From NCBI GenBank assembly GCA_964567755.1, contig CAZMNW010000054.1, positions 62,001 to 126,000 on the forward strand: a DNA stretch of 64,000 bases. Direction: 5' to 3'. Below the pieces are notes generated by a model that worked only from the letters and a program-made list of their open reading frames with translations, was not told the DNA's origin and ran no database searches. The stretch's first letter is position 1. Every line of letters begins with the position of its first letter. Positions 36,516-45,780 of this stretch are shown here, in pieces. Both the position numbers and the translations under genes were made by a program. This DNA is from DASRJW01 sp964567755 (lineage in GTDB: Bacteria; Krumholzibacteriota; Krumholzibacteriia; G020349025).

Positions 36516-38438
36516 TCAGGATTCGCCCAGCCGCTCCGTCCCGTCGTGGACGAGAAAGAGAGCGGCGAGCGGTGGCAGCACCAGCGCCAGCGAGTGCGTC
36601 CGGCCGTGGGCGGGGATCGCTGCCGCCGTGACGCCACCCCAGTTGCCGTGGCCGCTGCCGCCGTAATGCACCGCATCGCTGTTGACGACTTCGCGCCAGA
36701 ACCCACCGCGCGGCACGCCAATGCGATAGCCATGTCGCGGCACCGGGGTGAAGTTGAACACCGCGAACACCATGTCGGAGGATCGACCGCGACGCACGAA
36801 GCTGACGACGCTGCTGTCCGCGTCCGAGCAATCGACCCAGCTGAAACCGTCGGGGTCGCAGTCGCTGGTGTGCAGCGCCGCGTGTTGGCGGTACAAACGA
36901 TTGAGATCGGTGACCCATTGCTTGATCCCCTGGTGCAGCGGCGCGCGCAACAGGTGCCAGTCCAAGCTCGTGTCGTGCGACCATTCCGCCCACTGCCCGA
37001 ACTCGCTGCCCATGAACAGGAGCTTCTTCCCGGGCTGGGCGTACTGGTAGCCGTACAGCAGCCGCAGGTTGGCGAACTTCTGCCATACATCCCCGGGCAT
37101 CTTGGCGAGCATCGAACCCTTGCCATGCACGACCTCGTCGTGCGAGTAGGGCAGCACGAAGTTTTCCTTGAACGCGTACAGCAAGCGGAACGTGAGCTTG
37201 TCGTGATGATACTTGCGATGCACGGGGTCGATGGCCATGTAGCGCAAGGTGTCGTGCATGAAGCCCATGTCCCATTTGAGACCAAAGCCGAGGCCACCGA
37301 GGTGGGTCGGCCGTGACACCATCGGCCAGGCGGTGGATTCCTCGGCGATGGTCTGGACGTCGGGATGCAAGCGATACACGTCTTCGTTGAAGCGCCGGAG
37401 AAAGGTAATTGCGTCCAGGTTCTCCTTGCCCCCGAAGGCGTTCGGCACCCACTCTCCCGGCTGGCGCGAGTAGTCGAGGTAGAGCATCGATGCCACCGCG
37501 TCGACTCGCAAAGCGTCGACATGATAGGCCTCGAGCCACAACAGGGCGCTGCTCAGCAGAAAGCTGCGCACTTCGTGGCGGCCGTAGTTGAACACCAGCG
37601 TCTTCCAGTCCGGATGCGTGCCCTGGCGCGGGTCAGCGTGCTCGTAGAGATGCGTGCCGTCGAACGCGGCCAGACCGTGCGCGTCGTTGGGGAAATGCGA
37701 CGGCACCCAGTCCAGGATGACGCCGATGCCGTTCTGATGCAGCACGTCGACGAGATGCATGAAGTCCTGCGGCGTGCCGTAGCGCGCCGAGGGCGCGAAG
37801 AACCCAGTCACTTGATAACCCCAGGAACCGCCGAACGGGTGCTCCATCACCGGCATGAATTCCACGTGCGTGAAGCCGGTCTCTTGGACGTAGTTCGCCA
37901 GCCGCGGCGCGATCTCGCGATAGGTGAGTGAACGGCCGCCTTCCTCCGGCATGCGTTGCCACGAGCCCAAATGCACCTCGTAGATACTCATCGGCGCTTC
38001 GAGCGCGTTGCGAAGCTTGCGCTCCGCCAACCATGCACCATCCCCCCAGGAATAATCGAGATCCCAGACCACCGAGGCCGTGCGCGGCGGCGTCTCGTGC
38101 CAGAGCGCCATGGGATCGGCCTTCTCGACCACGCCACCCTGGTGCTGCGAGCGAATGCGGTACTTGTACAGCGCGCCTCTCGCCACACCGGGCACGAAGC
38201 CTTCCCAGATTCCCGAGCTCCCCCGCAGCGAGAGCGGCGTGCGCGCCGCATCCCAATCGTTCCAATCTCCCAGAACTCCGACCCACTCCGCTTCGGGCGC
38301 CCAGACGGCGAAATGCGTGCCGCCCCGACCAGCGTGCGCGCCGAGCTTGGCGTACAGGCGCGAGTGGGTGCCTTCGTTGAAGAGATAAATGTCCTGATCA
38401 CCCAGCGGGCTTTCACGATCCGCGAGCGGAACCTGCAT
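36516..38438 (-). CDS. glgB: 1,4-alpha-glucan branching enzyme
   Basis: A 640-residue GH13 enzyme that introduces alpha-1,6 branches into glycogen. It has the CBM48 N-terminal domain (HFAVWAPEAEWVGVLGDWNDW), the catalytic barrel (YEVHLGSW, VILDWVPSHFP, DALRVDAVASMLYLDYSR with nucleophile Asp near 311, IAEEST with acid/base Glu near 364, SHDEVVHGKGSM) and the C-terminal beta domain. Length is standard. The ATG used gives MQVPLADRE; an ATG three codons earlier is equivalent. No other glycogen genes are nearby. A GT2 gene precedes it by 37 bases. Confidence 0.96.
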   Translation of the reverse strand: MQVPLADRESPLGDQDIYLFNEGTHSRLYAKLGAHAGRGGTHFAVWAPEAEWVGVLGDWNDWDAARTPLSLRGSSGIWEGFVPGVARGALYKYRIRSQHQGGVVEKADPMALWHETPPRTASVVWDLDYSWGDGAWLAERKLRNALEAPMSIYEVHLGSWQRMPEEGGRSLTYREIAPRLANYVQETGFTHVEFMPVMEHPFGGSWGYQVTGFFAPSARYGTPQDFMHLVDVLHQNGIGVILDWVPSHFPNDAHGLAAFDGTHLYEHADPRQGTHPDWKTLVFNYGRHEVRSFLLSSALLWLEAYHVDALRVDAVASMLYLDYSRQPGEWVPNAFGGKENLDAITFLRRFNEDVYRLHPDVQTIAEESTAWPMVSRPTHLGGLGFGLKWDMGFMHDTLRYMAIDPVHRKYHHDKLTFRLLYAFKENFVLPYSHDEVVHGKGSMLAKMPGDVWQKFANLRLLYGYQYAQPGKKLLFMGSEFGQWAEWSHDTSLDWHLLRAPLHQGIKQWVTDLNRLYRQHAALHTSDCDPDGFSWVDCSDADSSVVSFVRRGRSSDMVFAVFNFTPVPRHGYRIGVPRGGFWREVVNSDAVHYGGSGHGNWGGVTAAAIPAHGRTHSLALVLPPLAALFLVHDGTERLGES

Positions 38439-38475
38439 TCCGTGCAACTCCTTCGCCGCTTGCCGGCGCCTGACC

Positions 38476-39285
38476 TCAGCCCTTCAAGATTCCATGCGGT
38501 GTTCGTGTCTCTCGCGTTTCCCTGAACTCACGAATGAAGGCTTCGTCGTGCGGCATCGGGTCGGAGCGATGATGGCAATGATACTGGATGGCCTCGAAGG
38601 TGACGGGCTTGATGGCGATGCCGCTGTTGACGAAACGCGCCCAGAGGTTGTTGTCCTCGAGGCCGCGCCCGACGATGCGTTCGTCGTAGCCGTTTAGCCC
38701 CAAGAAATCCTCCCGATGCACCGAGAAGTTGGAACCGAGAATGGAGTAGTCGTCACGGCCGCGGCTGCGAAACACGAACAGCCATGGCATGTAGAAGCCG
38801 TTCTTGCGGTCGTGCTGCCCGGCATGCGGCCACCAGAATGATACGCGCTCCAGCCGTCGCGACCGGATGTCGTCCACAGTCAACTTCGCGGTCAGCGCTT
38901 CGTCTAGCATCACGCGCCGGCCGGAAAGGACCCAGCGCCGCCGGCGACGGCGATAGTGTCGTTCGAGGAATCGATGGTGCAGGATGCAATCGCCATCGAT
39001 GAACACGAGGTAGTCCGCCCGCGCACGCGCCACGGCGCGATTGACGATGACCGTCTTGCGGAAACCGCGATCCTCGTGCCACTCGTGCACGATCGGGTGC
39101 GCCAATCGTCCCTGCCAGCGCGCGATCAGCGCTCGGATCTCCGGCCCCGAGCCGTCGTCTGCAACCACCACCTCGACGTCACGAAAGCTCTGCTGCTCGA
39201 TGCTCGTGAGCACGCGTTCGAGGAAATCTTCACGCTCGTACACGGCGACGATGAGCGTGAGGCCTGGGCTCGGGGAAGGTGACAT
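38476..39285 (-). CDS. Family 2 glycosyltransferase
   Basis: A 269-residue GT-A glycosyltransferase. Residues about 7-110 show TLIVAVYEREDFLERVL, VVVADDGSG, and the metal-binding VFIDGDCIL; the C-terminal GLNGYDERIVGRGLEDNNLWARF is the acidic ED motif region of the chondroitin/LPS-type GT2 branch. It probably adds a sugar to lipopolysaccharide or another surface glycan. I used the ATG at 39283-39285 directly before the conserved start; longer readings give arginine-rich sequence. First gene of the glgB operon. Confidence 0.9.
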   Translation of the reverse strand: MSPSPSPGLTLIVAVYEREDFLERVLTSIEQQSFRDVEVVVADDGSGPEIRALIARWQGRLAHPIVHEWHEDRGFRKTVIVNRAVARARADYLVFIDGDCILHHRFLERHYRRRRRRWVLSGRRVMLDEALTAKLTVDDIRSRRLERVSFWWPHAGQHDRKNGFYMPWLFVFRSRGRDDYSILGSNFSVHREDFLGLNGYDERIVGRGLEDNNLWARFVNSGIAIKPVTFEAIQYHCHHRSDPMPHDEAFIREFRETRETRTPHGILKG

Positions 39286-39407
39286 CGACAGGAGATTACC
39301 GCCTCCTCGCGACACCGACAAGAGCCCCACTTTTCGTCTGGGCCACCGCCTCTCGTTGTGGCACTCTACGCCAATCCGGCGCTGCCGCATCCGGTGGGAG
39401 GAATGCC

Positions 39408-40041
39408 ATGCGCAAGAGAAGAATCGTCATCCGGCTCGCGGCCATTCTTGCGTTTGGATCCGGCAGCGCGAGCGCCGAGAAGGCCCTGTTGTGAGTATGG
39501 GGACATTCAAGCGCTCGTCTGGTCCGGCCGCGAGCCACGGATGACGCTCGACCGGTTGGCGGCATACTGTGCCCCGATTCTCTGGTTTTCCCCCGACGAA
39601 CCCTTGTTGAGGAATGCGAACGGTGCGGACATTCGGGTTCCCGCGGCATTCCCATTCGAAACCGCGCCCGATGCACCCGTCGTGTACTACCGGGTGCGGA
39701 CGATTCTCGCGCGCAAAAACTCGACCACGACGCCATTCGCGCAGGATCCGTCGGACCGCGGCAAATCCGTCATCGATCTGAGCCAAGTCGAGCGCATCGA
39801 CCTCGACTTCTTCTTCTACTACCCGTCCGAGGAAGGCTTCGGCGGTCATCAGCACGACGTGGAGTCGGTCGAGATGAAGGTCGGCGTCTGGGCGCGTGAA
39901 GGCTGCCCCGAGTGCCCCTATGGCCTAGGGATCGCGCGTGTGAACGCGAAGGCCCATGGCGTCAATTGGTACGACAACACCCTGGTTGTCGACGAGGATA
40001 CCAAATTCCCCATCGCCCTCTTGGTGGAGGAAGGCCGGTGA
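39408..40041 (+). pseudogene. Frameshifted and truncated gene for a secreted protein
   Basis: GGGAGG, then ATG at 39408, opens a clean signal peptide (MRKRRIVIRLAAILAFGSGS, then ASAEKALL) that stops at 39494. In another frame, starting at the same place, the mature part continues as CEYGDIQALVWSGREPRMTL, RLAAYCAPILWFSPDEPLL, ERIDLDFFFYYPSEEGFGGH and DEDTKFPIALLVEEGR before a stop at 40041. An extra base near 39489-39493 would explain the break. The end is abrupt, because homologous proteins I recall continue past the LLVEEG position, so the 3' part is also lost. It lies against the convergent ATP-grasp gene. Function unknown. Confidence 0.65.
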
Positions 40042-40089
40042 ACAAAATCACCTTCGTCGTCGAAGTCGGTTCGGGAGTGTGGTAGCCAT

Positions 40090-41004
40090 TCACTCCGGCT
40101 GTCGCGCTCGACTTTCGAGAGCCTGCACGAGTCGCATCTCCGAGCCGGGGCACGCATCGAAGAACAAGCTCGGCTCCACGAGTTCCAACTCCATGAGATG
40201 CGGTGTTCCGGCTTCGTCCCGCAGAAGATCGACGCGGGCGTAGAGCAGCGCTTCGACCCCGCCCTGCGGTGCGCTCCCGGCGCTTGCACCGTTGGCTGCT
40301 GTGACCGCTCGACCAGCGCATGCAAGGATGCGACGTGCCAACGCGACCTCGTCGGCAGGTGCTCGCACCGGAACGCCTTCCGGGCCGGCATGACGCCCCC
40401 CGCGAAAAAGCGATCGCTTGCGCACCGCGTGCGAAAACTCGCCGTCGATGAACACGAGACAGCGCTCGCCGGGCTCGACGACGGTCGGCAGATAGCGTTG
40501 GACGAGCATGTCGCGCTCGCGGTGGACGGCAAGATGATCCTGGCCCGGCTGCTCGGCACCCCGCTCGACACGCAAGGTCGCGAAGGCGTCGGCCGACACC
40601 GCCGGCTTGATCACGGCGGCCTCCCACCCGTGTGCCGCGAGTACCGTCGCAAGGTCGAGAGGTGCTCGCGCTGGTACGAACTCCGTCGGCACGATCGGGA
40701 TGCCCATCGCGGCCAGCTTGCGCAAGTAGAACTTGTGCGTGTTCCATCGCACCCAATCGAGCGAGTTCCACAGCGGAATGGATGACGCGACACGCGCCGC
40801 CCAGTCCAGGAAATCGTCGAGCCGATGGAAGTAATCCCACGTCGACCGCAGCAGCGCCGCGTCGTACTGGTTCCACTCGGCGGCCGGATCGTCCCAGGCG
40901 ACTTCAGCGCCACGATGGCCGCGCGCCCTCAAGGCCGCAAGCAACGGCGGCGCGTCGAAATCTTCCTGCGGTGGATTCGTGCAGGTGACGAGGGCGAAGT
41001 GCAT
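40090..41004 (-). CDS. ATP-grasp fold protein (RimK/glutathione synthetase-like)
   Basis: A 304-residue ATP-grasp enzyme of a common but poorly characterised branch. Conserved stretches: YDAALLRSTWDYFHRLDDFLDWA, SLDWVRWNTHKFYLRKLA, IPIVPTEFV, AVIKPAVSA, ERDMLVQRYLP, GERCLVFIDGEFSHAVRK and, at the metal-binding end, LYARVDLLRDE plus LMELELVEPSLFF. Such enzymes ligate a carboxylate to an amine or thiol via an acyl phosphate. The substrates here are unknown. The ATG at 41002-41004 opens MHFALVTCT. Transcribed alone. Confidence 0.88.
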   Translation of the reverse strand: MHFALVTCTNPPQEDFDAPPLLAALRARGHRGAEVAWDDPAAEWNQYDAALLRSTWDYFHRLDDFLDWAARVASSIPLWNSLDWVRWNTHKFYLRKLAAMGIPIVPTEFVPARAPLDLATVLAAHGWEAAVIKPAVSADAFATLRVERGAEQPGQDHLAVHRERDMLVQRYLPTVVEPGERCLVFIDGEFSHAVRKRSLFRGGRHAGPEGVPVRAPADEVALARRILACAGRAVTAANGASAGSAPQGGVEALLYARVDLLRDEAGTPHLMELELVEPSLFFDACPGSEMRLVQALESRARQPE

Positions 41005-41216
41005 ATCGAAGGAAGAATCGCGCACTTCCTTGCCGCCCCGCAAGAGCAACGCCTTCGAGTCGTCAGCGATTCGAGCCGATCTCCGGCCGGCGCCGGCAGC
41101 CCCTCTGCATGCGACGGCTCAGCCCACCCCCGAAGTGGCTGGAAACACGCTCGGCGCTCGCCTAGACTGCGAGTTGACGCGTGGCGGATCGCCCCCAAAC
41201 GAGTCTCGGAGGACGC

Positions 41217-42380
41217 ATGAAAGGCCTGGACCCGACCGACTTCTTCGACATGACGGGCCTGCTCGGCGAGGAGGAGCGCGACATCCAGCGCAGCGTCGGC
41301 CGCTGGGTGGACGACCGCGTGCTGCCCATCATCTCGCAGGCCTTTGACGACCATCGATTCCCCCAGGAGCTCGTGCCCGAGATGGCCGAGATGGGGTTGC
41401 TCGGCTGCAACCTCGAGGGCTACGAGTGCGCCGGTCTCAACAACGTGGCCTACGGTCTCGTGTGCCAAGAGCTCGAGCGCGGCGACAGTGGGCTGCGCAG
41501 CTTCGTCTCGGTGCAGGGGAGCCTGTGCATGTGGCCGATCCATGCGTACGGCAGTGCCGCGCAGAAAGAAAAATGGCTGCCGCGCATGGCACGCGGCGAA
41601 GTCATCGGCTGCTTCGGCCTCACCGAACCGGATGGCGGCTCGGACCCTGGCGCGATGAAGACGCGTGCCACGCGTCACGGCGACGCCTGGGTATTGAACG
41701 GCGCCAAGATGTGGATCACGAACGGCACGATCGCAGACATCGCCATCGTCTGGGCGCTGGGTGATGACGGCATGCTCGGCTTCATCGTCGAGAAGGGCAT
41801 GAAGGGTTACAGCGCGCGCGACATCCTGAAGAAGTACTCGCTGCGCGCGTCGATCACCTCGGAGCTCTTCCTCGATCAGGTCGAGGTTCCCGAATCGAGC
41901 CGTCTGCCGCTCGCCGGCGGTCTCAAGTCGCCGCTCTCGTGCTTGACGCAGGCGCGCTACGGCATCGCCTGGGGGGCGATCGGTGCCGCCATTGCCAGCT
42001 TCCGTGAGGCGCTGGCGTTCAGCCACAGCCGCGTTCTGTTCGGCCGCCCGCTCTCGCACACGCAGACGATTCAGCGCCGGCTCGCCGACATGACGCGCCG
42101 CATCACCACGGGACAATTGCTGGTGCTGCAGCTCGGGCGTCTCAAGGACAAGGGCACGATGCATCCTGCGCAAGTCTCGCTCGCCAAGTGGAACAACGTG
42201 CGCATGGGCCTCGACGTCGCGCGCGAAGCACGCGACATCCTGGGCGCAGGCGGCATCAGCATCGAGTGCTCGCCCATCCGACACATGCTCAACTTGGAGA
42301 GCGTGATCACCTACGAGGGGACCGAGACGATCCACGAGCTCGCGGTGGGACGCGAGATCACCGGCGTCTCGGCCTTCTGA
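41217..42380 (+). CDS. gcdH: Acyl-CoA dehydrogenase, glutaryl-CoA dehydrogenase-like
   Basis: A 387-residue flavoprotein. It most resembles glutaryl-CoA dehydrogenases, which oxidise and decarboxylate glutaryl-CoA to crotonyl-CoA: GCFGLTEPDGGSDPGAM, MWITNGTIADIAIVWA, RYGIAWGAIGAA and the catalytic Glu near 366 in ITYEGTETIHELAVGREITG. The strongly spaced GGAGGACGC-ATG marks the start. It is followed after one base by the fused E1 gene, so the two work in one degradative pathway, perhaps of lysine/tryptophan-derived or branched-chain 2-oxoacids. The exact substrate cannot be settled by eye. Confidence 0.88.
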   Translation: MKGLDPTDFFDMTGLLGEEERDIQRSVGRWVDDRVLPIISQAFDDHRFPQELVPEMAEMGLLGCNLEGYECAGLNNVAYGLVCQELERGDSGLRSFVSVQGSLCMWPIHAYGSAAQKEKWLPRMARGEVIGCFGLTEPDGGSDPGAMKTRATRHGDAWVLNGAKMWITNGTIADIAIVWALGDDGMLGFIVEKGMKGYSARDILKKYSLRASITSELFLDQVEVPESSRLPLAGGLKSPLSCLTQARYGIAWGAIGAAIASFREALAFSHSRVLFGRPLSHTQTIQRRLADMTRRITTGQLLVLQLGRLKDKGTMHPAQVSLAKWNNVRMGLDVAREARDILGAGGISIECSPIRHMLNLESVITYEGTETIHELAVGREITGVSAF

Positions 42381-42381
42381 C

Positions 42382-44628
42382 GTGTTCAACCGCGCCGAGA
42401 TCGTCGATCGCAACTTCGTGGAGTTCCTGCGCGGCTGGCAGGGGCCACCGGCCATGCGCGTGGCCGACGAGGACCTCGTGCGCCCCGGGAGCATGCTCCG
42501 CGGCCGCGACCTTCTGCAGATGTTCGAATCGCAGATGGCGGCGCGGCATTTGGACCTCATCGCACGCAAGCTGCGCGCGCGCGACGCGGCCTTCTACACC
42601 ATCGGTTCCGCCGGACACGAAGGCAACGTCGTGCTCGGGCGCGTCTTGCGGCACACGGACCCAGCCTTTCTCCACTATCGCAGCGCCGCTCTCATGGTGG
42701 AACGCGCGCGTCACGTGCCCGGCATCGATCCCGTGCGCGACACCATCTTCTCGCAGGCTGCGAGCACGCTCGACCCCATGGGCGGGAGGCACAAGGTATG
42801 GGGCAGCGGACCGCTCTGGGTGTTGCCGCAGACGAGCACCATCGCCAGCCACTTGCCGAAGGCCGTCGGCACGGCGCTCGCACTCGGGCGCGCGCGCAAG
42901 ATCGGCGTCCTGCCGCCTGTGCCGCCAGACAGCATCGTGCTCTGCAGCTTCGGCGACGCGAGCACCAATCACAAGAGCGCGCTCGGCGCCTTCAACATGG
43001 CGAGCTGGACTCATTTCCAAAAACTCCCCGTGCCGATCCTCTTCGTCTGCGAGGACAACGGCATCGGCATCTCGGTCAAATCGCCGCCCGGCTACATCGA
43101 ACGCGAGTTCGGCAACAAGCCCAACCTGGCCTATTACCGCGCCAATGGGCTGGACTTGGTCGAGGCCCACGACGTGGCCGCCGCCGCCGTCGAGCACTGT
43201 CGTTCGCGCCGCGCGCCGGTCTTCCTGCATCTGGAAATGGTGCGCCTGCTCGGTCACGCCGGGACCGATGTCGAGCTCGAGTACCGGCCGGTCGCCGAGG
43301 TCGAGGCCGACGAGAGGCGTGATCCGCTTCTGGCCTCGGCGCGCATCGTTCTGGAATCGGGCCTCCTGGATGCCGGCGCCATTCTCGAGCGTTACGAAGC
43401 GCTGCGCGCGCGCACCGAAGCCATCGGCGAAGAAGTGCTCGACTGCCCGCGCCTTACTTCGGCGGCGCAGGTGATGGCGCCGCTCGCACCGTACTCGCCC
43501 GACGCAGTCGAAGCCGAGGCACGGCGCTCCGATTACACCACGCGCCGCCTCGTGGTGCATGGCTCGGAGGCGGCATTTCCCGAGCGCCAGCCGCCGCGCC
43601 ATCTGGCGGCGCAGATTAACGCCGGGCTCGTCGATCTGCTGGTCAAGTATCCGCAAGCGCTCGTCTTCGGCGAAGACGTCGCGCGTAAGGGCGGCGTCTA
43701 TCACGTAACCGCGGGTCTCGAAAAAACCTTCAAGGCCGGGCGCGTGTTCAACACGCTCCTTGACGAAGAGTCGATCCTCGGTCTCGCGCAAGGCTTCGCC
43801 AACATCGGCATGCTGCCCATCGCCGAGATCCAGTATCTCGCCTACTTCCACAATGCTTGTGATCAGATCCGCGGCGAGGCCTGCTCGCTGCAATTCTTCT
43901 CCAATGGCGTGTACCGCAACCCGATGCTGGTGCGGATCGCGTCGTTCGCCTACCAGCGCGGTTTCGGTGGCCACTTCCACAACGACAACAGCATCACGGC
44001 GCTGCGTGACATTCCTGGCCTCGTGGTCGCCAGCCCCACGCGCGGCGACGATGCCGTCGGCATGCTGCGCACCTGCGCCGCGCTCGCCAAAGTGGACGGC
44101 CGCGTCGTGTTCTTCCTCGAGCCGATCGCGCTCTACATGACCAAGGACTTGTACGAGACCAAGGACGGCCAGTGGCTCTTCCCCTTCCCCGCACCGGGCG
44201 AGGCGGTGCCGTTCGGCGCCGAACGCGTCTACGACCCCGAGCATCGCGATCTGGCCGTGATCACGTTCGGCAACGGCGTTCCCATGTCGCTGCGTGCCGC
44301 ACGCACCTTGCGTGAAACGCACGGCATCAAGGCGCGCGTGGTCGACTTGCGTTGGCTGCAACCGTTGAACGAAGAGGCCGTGGCGCGCCATGCGCGCGAA
44401 TGCAGCCGCGTCTTGGTAGTGGACGAAGGCCGCCGGAGCGGCGGCTTGAGCGAACAAATCATGACCGTGTTGGTGGAACGTTGCGGGTCCGGATTACCCA
44501 TGCGACGGGTCGTCGGCGAAGACACCTACATCCCCCTCGGACCGGCGGCGTTCACGGTATTGCCGTCGGAGGCGCAGGTCATCGACGCCGCGCGCGCTCT
44601 GTGCGAGAAGCCCGCTTCGATCGTTTGA
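42382..44628 (+). CDS. Fused alpha-beta 2-oxoacid dehydrogenase E1 component
   Basis: A 748-residue thiamin diphosphate enzyme with both E1 subunits in one chain. Residues about 1-350 are the alpha part (IGSAGHEGNVVLGRVL, ThDP motif SFGDASTNHKSALGAFN near 190); about 400-748 are the beta part (LVFGEDVARKGGVYHVT, PIAEIQYLAYFHNACDQI, VVASPTRGDDAVGML, and the C-terminal VVDEGRRSGGLSEQI). It decarboxylates a 2-oxoacid such as branched-chain oxoacids. Its GTG start at 42382 comes one base after the stop of the acyl-CoA dehydrogenase gene. No E2 or E3 gene follows. Confidence 0.92.
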   Translation: MFNRAEIVDRNFVEFLRGWQGPPAMRVADEDLVRPGSMLRGRDLLQMFESQMAARHLDLIARKLRARDAAFYTIGSAGHEGNVVLGRVLRHTDPAFLHYRSAALMVERARHVPGIDPVRDTIFSQAASTLDPMGGRHKVWGSGPLWVLPQTSTIASHLPKAVGTALALGRARKIGVLPPVPPDSIVLCSFGDASTNHKSALGAFNMASWTHFQKLPVPILFVCEDNGIGISVKSPPGYIEREFGNKPNLAYYRANGLDLVEAHDVAAAAVEHCRSRRAPVFLHLEMVRLLGHAGTDVELEYRPVAEVEADERRDPLLASARIVLESGLLDAGAILERYEALRARTEAIGEEVLDCPRLTSAAQVMAPLAPYSPDAVEAEARRSDYTTRRLVVHGSEAAFPERQPPRHLAAQINAGLVDLLVKYPQALVFGEDVARKGGVYHVTAGLEKTFKAGRVFNTLLDEESILGLAQGFANIGMLPIAEIQYLAYFHNACDQIRGEACSLQFFSNGVYRNPMLVRIASFAYQRGFGGHFHNDNSITALRDIPGLVVASPTRGDDAVGMLRTCAALAKVDGRVVFFLEPIALYMTKDLYETKDGQWLFPFPAPGEAVPFGAERVYDPEHRDLAVITFGNGVPMSLRAARTLRETHGIKARVVDLRWLQPLNEEAVARHARECSRVLVVDEGRRSGGLSEQIMTVLVERCGSGLPMRRVVGEDTYIPLGPAAFTVLPSEAQVIDAARALCEKPASIV

Positions 44629-44705
44629 TCTCTCGCCCGCTCGCTGCGGATTCCATACCGCCGCGTGTCCATTCCCTGCATCGGGCGGTTCGACAACCAC
44701 CTCGC

Positions 44706-45026
44706 TCATCGGCCAATCGCATCCGTCTTCGCCGCCATGATGAAGTCGTTGCGATGCAGACCCCGGATCTTGTGCGTCCACCAGGAAACCGTCACCTTGC
44801 CCCATTCGGTGAGGATCGCCGGGTGGTGCCCCTCCGCTTCGGCGATATCGGCCACCGCGTTGGTGAAACGGACCGCGTCGACGAAGCTCTTGAACGCGAA
44901 CGTGCGCTCCAAGCGCTCGATGCCTTCGCGTTCGACGATCTGCCAGTCCGGGACCTGCGGGTGAACCCGTGCCCTCTCCTCCGGCGTGATCTGCGGTTCG
45001 CCACCCCGACACGCCACGCACTTCAT
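44706..45026 (-). CDS. phhB: Pterin-4-alpha-carbinolamine dehydratase with displaced start region
   Basis: A 106-residue PCD-like protein: WQIVEREGIERLERTF, FKSFVDAVRFTNAVADIAE, EGHHPAILTEWGKVTV and TH near the end keep the family's catalytic His pattern. PCD regenerates tetrahydrobiopterin after aromatic amino acid hydroxylation. The ATG at 45024-45026 has no good ribosome binding site. Upstream the codons read ISELEG with ATA where a start would be expected. The missing ATG and a proper Shine-Dalgarno site are found 950 bases away behind an identical 25-base segment (see the repeat entries), so expression of this copy is doubtful. Confidence 0.88.
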   Translation of the reverse strand: MKCVACRGGEPQITPEERARVHPQVPDWQIVEREGIERLERTFAFKSFVDAVRFTNAVADIAEAEGHHPAILTEWGKVTVSWWTHKIRGLHRNDFIMAAKTDAIGR

Positions 45027-45041
45027 GCCCTCGAGCTCGCT
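45017..45041. repeat. 25-bp direct repeat, copy 1 (inside the 5' end of the pterin dehydratase gene)
   Basis: A perfect 25-base match to 45968-45992 in the same orientation; the core includes CTTCATGCCCTCGAGCTCGC. It covers the codons for SELEGMKC of the pterin dehydratase. The two copies bound a 926-base segment carrying the DUF4160/DUF2442 genes and an sthA fragment. Confidence 0.85.
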
Positions 45042-45154
45042 TATGCGCCAACCTCTTTTCTCGCTTCGGGAGACTTCGTGGACGGATTGTAGCGCGTCGT
45101 GGCCAGCCACGGCCAACGACACCTCCGTTCCTGGACACGTGATAGAATGGTTTC

Positions 45155-45424
45155 ATGCCTGAGATTTCGCGGTTCTTCGGCATTATCGTACGAATGTTTG
45201 CGGAGGCGGGCGGACCACATCACCGCCCCCACTTCCATGCCTACCACCAAGAACATGTGGGCGTCTTCGACATCGAGTCTGTGGAACTTCTCGCCGGATC
45301 GCTTCCCAGAAGGCAGCGACGGCTGGTCGAAGCTTGGGCTGAGTTGCACATGGAAGAGCTCCTCGCAGACTGGGATCGGTTGCAGTCCGGCCAAAAACCC
45401 ATTCCCATCGAACCCCTTCGATGA
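45155..45424 (+). CDS. DUF4160 domain protein
   Basis: An 89-residue protein: MPEISRFFGIIVRMF, then the diagnostic histidine-rich PHHRPHFHAYHQEH, then FDIESVELLAGSLP and a helix (RQRRLVEAWAELHMEELLADW). This is the DUF4160 family, nearly always encoded just before a DUF2442 protein and proposed, mostly from its distribution, to be part of toxin-antitoxin-like or mobile modules. The function is unproven. A TAGAAT element lies just upstream. The DUF2442 gene follows after ten bases. The pair sits inside the segment bounded by 25-bp direct repeats. Confidence 0.87.
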   Translation: MPEISRFFGIIVRMFAEAGGPHHRPHFHAYHQEHVGVFDIESVELLAGSLPRRQRRLVEAWAELHMEELLADWDRLQSGQKPIPIEPLR

Positions 45425-45434
45425 CGAGGTCAAA

Positions 45435-45731
45435 ATGAGCCATCCGATCTTCCGAGTCGAGTCGTTCGAAGTCGTTGGGCCGTTTGTGCTCCGAATTCGG
45501 TTCGACGACGGCACAGCGCAGACGATAGATTTCCAGCCAGTTCTCGCCGGCGAACTTTTCGGTCCCCTTCGCGATCTAGCCGTTTTCAACCAGGTTCGGA
45601 TCGATCCCGAGGTGAAGACGCTCGTTTGGCCCAATGGTGCTGATTTTGACCCGGCGACGCTGCACGACTGGCCGCTCCATGCCGAGGCCATGCGACGAAT
45701 GGCTCAACGATGGGAACGTGGCGCAGCATGA
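45435..45731 (+). CDS. DUF2442 domain protein
   Basis: A 98-residue protein with the DUF2442 pattern: VESFEVVGPFVLRIRFDDG, then IDFQPVL, then LRDLAVFNQVRIDPEVKTLVWPNGADFDPATLH. Members pair with DUF4160 or stand alone, and are thought to be antitoxin- or regulator-like, but this is inference from context. The start ATG at 45435 follows its partner by ten bases and follows AGG. It ends 50 bases before the remnant of sthA. Confidence 0.88.
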   Translation: MSHPIFRVESFEVVGPFVLRIRFDDGTAQTIDFQPVLAGELFGPLRDLAVFNQVRIDPEVKTLVWPNGADFDPATLHDWPLHAEAMRRMAQRWERGAA

Positions 45732-45780
45732 TGCCGGGCGAGCTCGCCACACCTCTGCGCCAGGCCCGAACCAGGAGCCC

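Noticed and set aside
42358..44457. A 699-codon minus-strand frame opposite the E1 gene.
   Set aside because: Composition and lack of motifs mark it as the complement of the third-position GC pattern of the E1 gene.
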